Below, piece by piece: positions 16,947-24,726 of a stretch of DNA of 64,000 nt. The DNA is taken from contig JASGCO010000001.1 of NCBI GenBank assembly GCA_030054095.1, positions 1 to 64,000 on the forward strand, written 5' to 3'. How positions within the stretch are numbered: the stretch's first letter is position 1; each line of letters opens with the position of its first letter. The notes beneath the pieces were generated by a model. That model was not told where the DNA came from. It saw only the letters and a program-made list of their open reading frames with translations, and made no database searches. The stretch comes from Sediminibacterium sp. (GTDB taxonomy: Bacteria; Bacteroidota; Bacteroidia; B-17B0; Aurantibacillaceae). The position numbers were made by a program, and so were the translations under genes.

Positions 16947-18963
16947 CGTTTTCAGATTATACAGCGTCTTCTTAATTCTGTATTACGCCTCAATATCCGC
17001 ACAGGTATATATTGGTGGAACGCCAACACATCCTATGTTTACCATAAGTTTTAATAACACCTCCTTTATCAGGAATCAACCTTCCAATCTGCTTTATAAT
17101 TTCCACGATGGAGGATTAGATCAGGACGTCTGCTATCCTCAGGCTAGCTTTGATATTCCTACTAAAGAAATGCTGATGCACGTAGAGGATAATATGAAAA
17201 ACAGAATTCAGTTTCTTCATTCGCAGGCGGGAGGCGTTCGTAACCAGATTTCAACCGGAATGCCTGCCATACTTTCTCACAGTGAAAAACAAAACCAACA
17301 AACCAATACACTGAAGCAACAGTTACAAACTCTGGCAAACCAGCCCACAGCTGTTCTTGATAAATTACGACAAGAACAGCAGGACGCTTACATTAAGGGC
17401 GTTCAGGATCAAAGAGTTCTTTCAGAAAAAGAACTTCAGAGTGCCATAAACAAACGCAGGTTATCGCAAGAGGCCATCTCAGATTTGAACAGGATAAAAA
17501 CCGATCTACTGAATGAAACAAACTGGCATTCTGGCGACTGGGCACTTATCTCTTCATTAATTGCGTCCAACATCAACGCGCATTCTAATTTAATTTACGA
17601 TTTACTGGCTATTAATCCGGCGGTTGCCAACAATCCGGTTATAGCAAGCATTTCCGAAATAAAGGCTCTATTTGAGGAATCATTACTAAGCGGCAGTCTG
17701 GATCCCAGTGTTATCCGCAATGGGTACCTTAAAGCGCGCGCTATTGACGCGTTTACGGCAGGGAATGACCTTTTAGGGATAACCAATGCCTTTGTGGCAT
17801 ACGGAAAAAGTGTAGCCGACATGACAAGCCTGCCCGGCGATCAGGATGCGTTGAAAAAAGAAATTGAGCGACAACTTCTGATGATTGACCAGGCCATTTC
17901 GCGATACAATCAACGGATAGAATCTACCAATGCCGTTATTGAATACCACAAATTTATACAGGACGCTATCAAAAACTACTTTAAAGTAAATGGAGTTAAT
18001 GAAAACGGTGCCCCCCTTCCGGTTCTGAAAAATCTTCCACCGTTAGAACAAATTACACCAGATGGCCTTATGGGAATTAATCTTGGGCTACAGGAACAGG
18101 TATTCGGGCAGGGGACATCTTATACTGAGCGCAGTATAGCCAGCGAAAAAGCAAAATCACAAAATGATTTTACCCAGATCCTTGAGCGGGTAAAATCGTT
18201 TACCAGTAAGGGACAGACAGATCCTGTTTTTTCATCCCTAAACGCTTACGAGGAAACAAAACGGCAGGCTGTCATGTGTTTACAATATGCTGAAGCTATA
18301 AACCGGGATATTGAAAAAATAAAGCTGGACTATCCGAATACCGATGCTAAACTGGTAACGGAATGGGTAAAGGCTGGTAAAACACTCCGCTATATGGCAG
18401 ACCAGTACCTGCCCTACTCCGATAAGCAATTTCGTTTTACAACCGTAGATATGGACTTACTTCGCACTGAGATAACACAAGCCATTAATTATGTAAAACA
18501 AAACGAGCCAATACCCGACTATGCCTGTAATATTTATACAGCCACATTGCTTAATAAACTATACGGTGTTGATCAGGGGCTTTTTAAACGTCAAAACGGC
18601 GAGTGGCTAACCGCTAATCAGACAGCTGCCCGGGCGGCCATTGACGGCAAATTTAATGCCATTGGTACAGCATTTAATCAGGGTAATCTTGATAAAGCCG
18701 CTTACTTTGCCACGATTGGGAAACCGGTTATTGCGGTTTACTACTCAAAAACAGGCCATGGCCACGTTAGTTTGCTTTTACCGGGCTTAAACGCCGGAGC
18801 CGCTTCCAGATCAGGAAGCTGGGAAATGTGGGTTCCACTGATTACCAATTACTCATTAACAACTTCCGGAGAATGTACCGATTGTTTTACGGAGGGTAAA
18901 CTATCAGATGCATTTTCTAAACAAAAAGCAGAGAGTACTATGCTTTACTGGATCAGTAAATAA
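16927..18963 (+). CDS. Exported helical protein with a possible C-terminal Cys/His hydrolase domain, 678 aa
   Basis: A signal peptide (YSVFLILYYASISAQ) is followed by ~60 residues containing FTISFNNTSF and a conserved-looking HDGGLDQDVCYPQ. A very long helical region (about 85-500) follows, with several coiled-coil stretches such as LRQEQQDAYIKGVQDQRVLSEKE. The last ~150 residues look like a separate globular domain. DYACNIYTATLL places Cys534 at the start of a helix, and KTGHGHVSLLLPGL places His611/His613 at the start of a strand. That Cys-helix, His-strand order is the layout of CHAP, NlpC/P60 and amidase folds, so a peptidoglycan or peptide hydrolase is possible but unproven. It is the last gene of the cassette. 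Confidence 0.82.
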   Translation: MNLANTNVFRLYSVFLILYYASISAQVYIGGTPTHPMFTISFNNTSFIRNQPSNLLYNFHDGGLDQDVCYPQASFDIPTKEMLMHVEDNMKNRIQFLHSQAGGVRNQISTGMPAILSHSEKQNQQTNTLKQQLQTLANQPTAVLDKLRQEQQDAYIKGVQDQRVLSEKELQSAINKRRLSQEAISDLNRIKTDLLNETNWHSGDWALISSLIASNINAHSNLIYDLLAINPAVANNPVIASISEIKALFEESLLSGSLDPSVIRNGYLKARAIDAFTAGNDLLGITNAFVAYGKSVADMTSLPGDQDALKKEIERQLLMIDQAISRYNQRIESTNAVIEYHKFIQDAIKNYFKVNGVNENGAPLPVLKNLPPLEQITPDGLMGINLGLQEQVFGQGTSYTERSIASEKAKSQNDFTQILERVKSFTSKGQTDPVFSSLNAYEETKRQAVMCLQYAEAINRDIEKIKLDYPNTDAKLVTEWVKAGKTLRYMADQYLPYSDKQFRFTTVDMDLLRTEITQAINYVKQNEPIPDYACNIYTATLLNKLYGVDQGLFKRQNGEWLTANQTAARAAIDGKFNAIGTAFNQGNLDKAAYFATIGKPVIAVYYSKTGHGHVSLLLPGLNAGAASRSGSWEMWVPLITNYSLTTSGECTDCFTEGKLSDAFSKQKAESTMLYWISK

Positions 18964-19376
18964 AAAAAAGTATACCAACACAGAATGACAGGCGCTTACC
19001 TATTACTCTCACCACATTCCCGAAGTAAGTGTACGTTTTGGTAAGCCGTATAAAATGGCACATCATACATTGGTACTTCCATTAGGTTTATACCAAGTCT
19101 GACTATGCCTGTGTTTAACACCTCGAATAATGGAAAATTTCCCTGTCACATATTAAACTATTTTGTAGCCGGAATTGGTCTAAGCTAAAGCGTATGACCC
19201 GACCCCCACCCCTACAGGCGGGAACATGCTCTCCAGTTGTAATGATCCATTACAAAAATCGTCAATGCTTTCAATCTGTTTGGGGACACGGGCGCATTTA
19301 AACCCTAAAACGAATTCATTAAAAAACCGGAAGTTTAGTTCCGGTTTTATATAACTTATATTCAGTACTGATTCTA
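18964..19376. other. Intergenic region after the cassette, 413 bp
   Basis: This gap lies between the cassette and the convergent asnS. Positions 18989-19102 give a 37-codon open frame without a good start (containing HHIPEVSVRFGKPYKMAHHT), possibly a gene remnant. 19323-19348 is the asnS terminator. No direct repeat of the tRNA-Lys 3' end is seen, so there is no evidence for an attachment site. Confidence 0.4.
19323..19348 (-). terminator. Intrinsic terminator of asnS
   Basis: A perfect 10-bp stem (AAAACCGGAA / TTCCGGTTTT) with a 6-base loop lies 28 bases past the asnS stop. A T run follows on the minus strand. Confidence 0.85.
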
Positions 19377-20810
19377 TTAAAACTCGCAATTTTTTGGTGT
19401 TCGTGGAAACGGAATCACATCGCGGATATTGGTCATGCCGGTTACAAACAACACCAAACGTTCAAACCCAAGGCCAAATCCGGCATGCGGACAAGCGCCA
19501 AAACGGCGGGTATCGAGGTACCAATCCAGCTCATGCGTTGGAATATTCATTTCATTCATACGCGCCGTTAATTTCTCCAGACGTTCTTCACGCTGACTGC
19601 CGCCTACAATTTCGCCGATACCGGGAAACAAAATGTCCATGGCGCGTACGGTTTTACCATCGTCGTTCTGACGCATGTAAAACGCTTTTATGTCCTTAGG
19701 GTAATCGGTTAAAATAACCGGTTTCTTAAAGTGCTTTTCTACCAGATACCGTTCGTGTTCGCTTTGCAAATCGGCTCCCCAACCTTCGATGAGGTAATTG
19801 AATTTCTTCTTTTTATTATGGTTACTTTCTCTTAAAATATCAATGGCCTGTGTATAAGTAACACGTTCAAAATTATGATCGAGGCAAAACTGTAGTTTTT
19901 CAATCAGACTCATGTCGCTGCGTTCCTGCTGCGGTTTTTGTTTTTCTTCTTCCTGCAGGCGCTGAGCCAGTAATTCCAGATCCTCGCGGTTATGCGTCAG
20001 GGCGTATTGTATAACGTATTTCAGCAAGCCTTCGGCCAGATCCATGTTATCGTTTAAATCATAAAACGCCATTTCGGGTTCAATCATCCAGAACTCAGCC
20101 AGATGGCGGGCGGTATTACTGTTTTCGGCACGGAAGGTAGGACCAAAGGTATAAATATCACCAAAGGCCATAGCGGCTAACTCTCCTTCCAGTTGCCCGG
20201 ATACGGTAAGGTTGGTGCTCTTACCAAAAAAGTCCTGAGTATAATCAACGTGCCCGGCTTCGTTACGCGGAGGATTGGCCACATCGAGTGTGGTAACCCG
20301 GAACATCTCTCCTGCTCCTTCGGCATCGCTGCTGGTAATAATGGGCGTGTGTATATATACAAAACCACGCTCGTTAAAAAACTGATGTATGGCAAAGGCC
20401 AGACTGTTACGCACACGAAACACCGCGCCAAAAGTATTGGTACGAAAACGCAGGTGAGCAATTTCGCGCAAAAACTCCAGGCTGTGGCGCTTGGGCTGAA
20501 GCGCATACCGCTCAGCATCGCTGTCGCCAACAATTTCCAATTCGTTAGCTACCACTTCTACGCTTTGTCCTTTACCCTGAGAGGCAATGAGTGTACCCGT
20601 AATGCTTAACGCGGCACCGGTGGTAATACGTTTTAAGGTAGCTTCGGGTGTATTTTCAAAATCAACTACTATCTGCAAATTAGTGGCGGTGCTGCCATCG
20701 TTTAGGGCAATAAACTGGTTATTCCGGAACGTGCGGACCCATCCTTTAACCACCACCGTTTGGTTTTGGGGTGGCGTTGTCAACAATTCTTTAATGCGTG
20801 TGCGTTTCAT
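19377..20810 (-). CDS. asnS: Asparaginyl-tRNA synthetase
   Basis: Charges tRNA-Asn with asparagine in the cytoplasm. The N-terminal ~110 residues are the OB-fold anticodon-binding domain ([22 protein letters not shown]). The class II catalytic core follows, with motif 2 ([25 protein letters not shown]) and motif 3 ([15 protein letters not shown]) near the C-terminus. At 477 aa and with [14 protein letters not shown] it is the AsnRS rather than the AspRS type. A TAATTTCG element (one mismatch to TAnnTTTG) lies upstream on the minus strand. It is a single-gene unit with its own terminator. Confidence 0.96.
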   Translation of the reverse strand: MKRTRIKELLTTPPQNQTVVVKGWVRTFRNNQFIALNDGSTATNLQIVVDFENTPEATLKRITTGAALSITGTLIASQGKGQSVEVVANELEIVGDSDAERYALQPKRHSLEFLREIAHLRFRTNTFGAVFRVRNSLAFAIHQFFNERGFVYIHTPIITSSDAEGAGEMFRVTTLDVANPPRNEAGHVDYTQDFFGKSTNLTVSGQLEGELAAMAFGDIYTFGPTFRAENSNTARHLAEFWMIEPEMAFYDLNDNMDLAEGLLKYVIQYALTHNREDLELLAQRLQEEEKQKPQQERSDMSLIEKLQFCLDHNFERVTYTQAIDILRESNHNKKKKFNYLIEGWGADLQSEHERYLVEKHFKKPVILTDYPKDIKAFYMRQNDDGKTVRAMDILFPGIGEIVGGSQREERLEKLTARMNEMNIPTHELDWYLDTRRFGACPHAGFGLGFERLVLFVTGMTNIRDVIPFPRTPKNCEF

Positions 20811-20843
20811 AAACCGTGTATAAGAAGGCTACGAAATTACGGA

Positions 20844-22430
20844 TTAGTTTTTAATTATTTTTTTGGTGACGTAACGGTTTTCAGCAGTGTACAGGCGTAA
20901 AACGTAGAGTCCTTGTGAGAGTGGCGACAAGTCAATTGTTCCGGGATTTCCGGCAGTGTTGTACACCGTACGACCCAGCGCATCCTGTAGGTTGACACGC
21001 TCTAACGTACTTGCGGTACGAATCGTGAGGGTTCCGGCAGCGGGATTCGGATAAACCTGCAAATCGTGGAGTACATCTTGTTCCGCAATTCCGGAAACAG
21101 GATCCAGCGTATAAACGGTAATTTTGTCGGTAGCCGCGCCCCCGTTATTAATCAGGTAAATGGTTTTCCCGTCGGGCGAAACGGTTATATCCCGTAAACG
21201 ACCGTTCAGAGCCTGATCAGTAGCAAAAAATGATTGAGGATTAGGGGTAAGTGTGGTAGTGGGCACAATGGCGGTACCCGCCGCGTTCAACTGAATTTTA
21301 AATACCTGATTATCGGTAATGGAACCGTTTTTTAAAGTTACCACGAGCAGGCTATTATCCCAGCCGGGAATACCGGTGCCATTGGCATTGTAATAGATGC
21401 CGTCGGAAGGGGCTACGGTACACCAGTCGAGAAAAGCACCCGTAGTAGGCTGCGGTGTAGCGCACCAGGCAAACATGGCCTCTTTTAAGCCATCGCCGCT
21501 GATAGCCGGATTAATAGTATATCCTGCCACAAAAGTAGCTTCGCCGGGATAGTTGTTGTCCGCATGGTACCCTCTGACTTTTTTCCAACCATAGTTTTTA
21601 CCTTTTTCCAAAACGTTGATTTCGTCATCGGTACGGTCGCCGTGTTCTATATCGTATAATACCCCCTGAACCGGGTTATAGGCCAATCCCTGCGGATTAC
21701 GGTGTCCGCGGGTGTACATGGAGTTACCGGCCACCGGGTTATCGTTAGGAATGGTACCGTCCATATTAAAGCGGTGTATTTTACCATTTTTGTAATTAAC
21801 ATCCATGGTAAAGTTATTTGGGTTGGAGGAAACCGGACTATAGCAATTGGGATAATTATCTTCCGAAATGCCATTATCTCCAATGCTGAAATAAAGGTAA
21901 TTAATACCATTTTGTTTAACCGCCAGCAAGCGCCCTCCTAAATGATCGTAGGCAGTAGGAAGATCCGTTACCAGATTAAGACTGCCGGTAACCGTGGCTG
22001 TATTAGCATCCCAGGTAAGACGTACAATTTTAAATTTAGTGGCCGGAGTTTGGGTTGTGCCACTGTTATAGGAGTAAACATAATAGATATAGGAAGAACC
22101 CGGACTTGTAAAATCGGGGTGTAAGGTAAGACCCAATGTACCCGCGCCAATGTTTACCTGCGCGCAGGTGTTCAATTGTTCCGATAAACTGCCACCAAAG
22201 TAATCAGGAGCTGTAAATACTATCGTCTTGGCACCTGTTACAGGATTTACCCTAACTACTTTCCCCCCGCTTTCGGTAAGCCATAAATAATTATCGGGGC
22301 CGTAGGTAATTTCCCAGGGTGTGGTAAGGGCTGTTGGTAATTCGCTGCGGATAAAACTTTGAGCGGAGATTTTGACAACTTGAAATAAAATACAAATCAA
22401 CAGTGTTGCTTTTACTAAAAAATGGTGCAT
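20844..22430 (-). CDS. Secreted PQQ-dependent sugar dehydrogenase-like protein with T9SS sorting domain
   Basis: This 528-aa protein has a signal peptide (LLICILFQVVKISAQ) and a six-bladed beta-propeller of the soluble glucose dehydrogenase/sorbosone dehydrogenase (GSDH) family. Landmarks are LTTPWEITYGPDNYLWLTE at the start, GTLGLTLHPDF, a GDNG segment, MYTRGHRNPQGLAYNP and DDEINVLEKGKNYGW. Family members oxidise sugars with PQQ, or have lost activity; I cannot tell which. The last ~80 residues (VYPNPAAGTLTIRT...LYVLRL...KIIKN) are a type A T9SS C-terminal domain, so the protein is exported across the outer membrane and cleaved or attached to the surface. It is transcribed away from the sigma-54 regulator operon. 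Confidence 0.92.
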   Translation of the reverse strand: MHHFLVKATLLICILFQVVKISAQSFIRSELPTALTTPWEITYGPDNYLWLTESGGKVVRVNPVTGAKTIVFTAPDYFGGSLSEQLNTCAQVNIGAGTLGLTLHPDFTSPGSSYIYYVYSYNSGTTQTPATKFKIVRLTWDANTATVTGSLNLVTDLPTAYDHLGGRLLAVKQNGINYLYFSIGDNGISEDNYPNCYSPVSSNPNNFTMDVNYKNGKIHRFNMDGTIPNDNPVAGNSMYTRGHRNPQGLAYNPVQGVLYDIEHGDRTDDEINVLEKGKNYGWKKVRGYHADNNYPGEATFVAGYTINPAISGDGLKEAMFAWCATPQPTTGAFLDWCTVAPSDGIYYNANGTGIPGWDNSLLVVTLKNGSITDNQVFKIQLNAAGTAIVPTTTLTPNPQSFFATDQALNGRLRDITVSPDGKTIYLINNGGAATDKITVYTLDPVSGIAEQDVLHDLQVYPNPAAGTLTIRTASTLERVNLQDALGRTVYNTAGNPGTIDLSPLSQGLYVLRLYTAENRYVTKKIIKN

Positions 22431-22819
22431 TATTAAATTTTATATCTAAATATACTAATTCCTGGACTAAAGTATAGTCTATGAGGAAGTTATTCCTCTC
22501 TGTTTGAAGTCAGAATGTACGTTATTGTATATTTGTTGCTTTTATTAGGCACTAACAATCTCCGGCAAAAGCCTGCGGAATAACAAGTTACCGTTCCGGG
22601 AAGGCAATCCATTTGCAAGAACACTGTAATAGCGCTTGTATTCTGTCTGATAAACTGAAACGTATAGTAAGCGTTTGATTCAGATATTTCGGTTTGCTTT
22701 TTGTTGTTACTATTGAAAAAATTGTATTTTTACGAATAACGGGCAAACCAGAGTACTGTGCCTGTTATTTTTACAACACAAACCTTAAGCGCATAGAAAC
22801 AATTTATAAATGTGATCAG
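22431..22819. other. Divergent control region between the sugar dehydrogenase-like gene and the NO-response operon
   Basis: 389 bp with no gene. It contains a strong sigma-54 promoter (22602-22617). Upstream of it are an imperfect inverted repeat TCCGGCA...TGCGGAA (22561-22580) and a near-palindrome TTCCGGGAA (22594-22602), which are candidate activator sites. A weaker TATTTTTA -7-like sequence lies near 22727. A minus-strand TATATTTA lies just upstream of the sugar dehydrogenase-like gene. Confidence 0.5.
22602..22617 (+). promoter_or_regulatory. Sigma-54 (-24/-12) promoter
   Basis: AGGCAATCCATTTGCA has GG and GC separated by exactly 10 bases and matches GGCA and TTGCA of the consensus TGGCACG-N4-TTGCA. 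It points at the sigma-54-activator gene 200 bases downstream, so that operon may be driven by sigma-54 and activate itself. This is the best sigma-54 site I found in the non-coding DNA. Confidence 0.6.
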
Positions 22820-24169
22820 ATGTCTGCTTTAAAAATATTTCTTGTTGAAGACGATCCATGGTACGCCCAGTTACTTAAACACTTTCTGAGTATGAATCCT
22901 GACTATGATTTAAAGCTTTTTACCTCAGGGAAAGAGTTATTGAACAGTCTTCACCTTAAACCCGACCTGATTTGCATGGATTTTGGCCTGCCCGATATGT
23001 CAGGAGCCGAACTTTTGAAAGAAATTTTACAAAAAAACAAAACCATCCCTATAATTGTTATCAGCGCGCAGGAAGAAATAAATATTGCTGTAACCCTGCT
23101 AAAAGCAGGTGCAAGAGATTATATTATTAAAGATGATCACACAAAGGAACATTTATGGAACGCTATACTTCATATAAAGGAAACATTAAATTTAAAGCAG
23201 GAGGTTGAAGAGTTAAAGGAACAACTTCGTCAGAAATACAGCTTTGAAAACAGTATTATAGGACAAAGTGAAGCCATTAAAAAAACGTTTCATTTGCTTC
23301 AAAAAGCGGTTCAATCCAACATTAACGTTTCGCTTCGTGGAGAAACCGGGACAGGGAAAGAAGTTTATGCCAAAGCCATTCATTTTAACAGCGACCGGAA
23401 AAAGAAGCCATTTGTCGCGGTTAATATGGGCGCTATTCCACGAGAACTTGCAGAAAGTGAATTATTCGGATACGAAAAAGGCGCTTTTACCGGGGCTGTA
23501 GCTACAAAAGCCGGAAAGTTTGAAGAAGCTGATGGGGGCACATTGTTTCTGGATGAAATCGGAGAACTGGATCCAGCCCTTCAAAGCAAGTTACTACGGG
23601 CCATACAAGAAAGAGAAATAACCAGGCTGGGAAGCCATAAACCGCTTAAAGTTGATATTCGCTTAATTACAGCGACTCACAAAAACCTTGCTGAAGAAGT
23701 AAAAAAAGGGATGTTCCGTGAAGATCTTTTTTTCAGGATAGTGGGTCTTCCCATTGAGCTTCCTCCACTTAAAGCCAGAGATAACGATGTTATTATTCTG
23801 GCAAAACATTTTATAAATGAGTACGCTCAGGTTAATAAAACAAAAACATTGGCTTTATCGGAAGAAGCCCGAATAAAACTAAAAAAATATAACTGGCCGG
23901 GAAATGTGAGGGAACTAAAAGCAGTGATAGATCTTGCCTGCGTAATGGCAGATAGTCATGAGATAAAAGCCGAAGACCTTACATTTTATGAAATCGGTGA
24001 CGTAAGTCCTTACTCTTCTCAAGAAAAAAGTCTCAGAGAATTTGAAGCAGAAATTATAGCTTTTTTCCTGAAAAAGTACAACAATAATGTGGTGGTGGCA
24101 GCAGAAAAATTACAGATAGGTAAATCGAAAATATACAAAATGATAAAAGAGGGAGATATTAAAATCTAA
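22820..24169 (+). CDS. Sigma-54-dependent response regulator (NtrC family)
   Basis: A 449-aa transcription activator. The receiver domain (1-125) has the acidic pocket E10/D11/D12 and phosphoacceptor D54 (LICMDFGLPD). The AAA+ domain has Walker A GETGTGKE (174-181), the GAFTGA loop that contacts sigma-54 (221-226), and GGTLFLDEIGEL as Walker B. The C-terminus (VVAAEKLQIGKSKIYKMIKE) is a Fis-type DNA-binding helix-turn-helix. All parts needed to remodel the sigma-54 holoenzyme are intact. I chose the ATG at 22820, where the receiver begins; the frame extends upstream only from a TTG. It is the first gene of an operon with H-NOX (5 bases downstream) and the hybrid kinase, and is the likely output of that kinase. 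Confidence 0.95.
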   Translation: MSALKIFLVEDDPWYAQLLKHFLSMNPDYDLKLFTSGKELLNSLHLKPDLICMDFGLPDMSGAELLKEILQKNKTIPIIVISAQEEINIAVTLLKAGARDYIIKDDHTKEHLWNAILHIKETLNLKQEVEELKEQLRQKYSFENSIIGQSEAIKKTFHLLQKAVQSNINVSLRGETGTGKEVYAKAIHFNSDRKKKPFVAVNMGAIPRELAESELFGYEKGAFTGAVATKAGKFEEADGGTLFLDEIGELDPALQSKLLRAIQEREITRLGSHKPLKVDIRLITATHKNLAEEVKKGMFREDLFFRIVGLPIELPPLKARDNDVIILAKHFINEYAQVNKTKTLALSEEARIKLKKYNWPGNVRELKAVIDLACVMADSHEIKAEDLTFYEIGDVSPYSSQEKSLREFEAEIIAFFLKKYNNNVVVAAEKLQIGKSKIYKMIKEGDIKI

Positions 24170-24174
24170 TTGGT

Positions 24175-24726
24175 ATGTATGGCATTGTAAATAAATCAAT
24201 TGAAGAACTGATAGTACAAAACTACGGCGCTGACAAATGGGAAGAAATAAAAACCAAAACGGGTATTGAAATAAGCTATTTTATCAGTAGTGAAACCTAT
24301 GACGATGAAATAACTTTTAAACTGGCCAGTACTATTGCCGAAGAGCTTAATGTAACTGTTTCGGATGTTTTGAAAACATTTGGTGAGTGGTGGATTTTGC
24401 ATACAGGTAGAAAAAACTACGGATACCTGCTTGAAAGCGGAGGAGATAATTTTAAAACCTTTTTACTTAACCTTCCGGCCTTTCACAATCGTGTCATAAT
24501 GATGTATCCTAAGTTAACTCCTCCCGAATTTAAAATTACAAAAGTGGAAGATTGCTCCTTACATCTGCATTACCTGTCGAAACGAAAAGGACTCACTGAT
24601 TTTGTGATGGGATTACTTTCTGGTCTTGGAAAATTCTTCTCAACACCTGTTAACCTCGAACACATTGAAACCATACCTTCTGATGCAACTCATGAAGTCA
24701 TAAAAGTTTCCTGGGATAAAATATGA
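24175..24726 (+). CDS. H-NOX heme-based nitric oxide sensor
   Basis: A 183-aa stand-alone H-NOX (HNOB) protein. It begins MYGIVNKSIEELI as the family does. His104 (LPAFHNRV) is the proximal heme ligand, and Y133-S135-R137 (HYLSKRKGL) is the YxSxR motif that holds the heme propionates. The position corresponding to the distal O2-stabilising Tyr of Thermoanaerobacter H-NOX appears to be Phe143, which favours NO over O2 as ligand. Stand-alone bacterial H-NOX proteins regulate a partner kinase or cyclase encoded next door. Here the stop overlaps the start of the hybrid kinase by 4 bases (ATGA), and that kinase carries the matching HNOBA domain. It is cytoplasmic. Confidence 0.95.
   Translation: MYGIVNKSIEELIVQNYGADKWEEIKTKTGIEISYFISSETYDDEITFKLASTIAEELNVTVSDVLKTFGEWWILHTGRKNYGYLLESGGDNFKTFLLNLPAFHNRVIMMYPKLTPPEFKITKVEDCSLHLHYLSKRKGLTDFVMGLLSGLGKFFSTPVNLEHIETIPSDATHEVIKVSWDKI

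Noticed and set aside
18989..19102. 37-codon open stretch downstream of the cassette
   Set aside because: It reads like protein (HHIPEVSVRFGKPYKM) but has no start at its beginning and is short enough to arise by chance; it is kept only as a note under the gap.
19180..19389. 69-aa leftward frame after the asnS stop
   Set aside because: It overlaps the asnS 3' end, spans the asnS terminator and has low-quality composition; no homologue is recognised.
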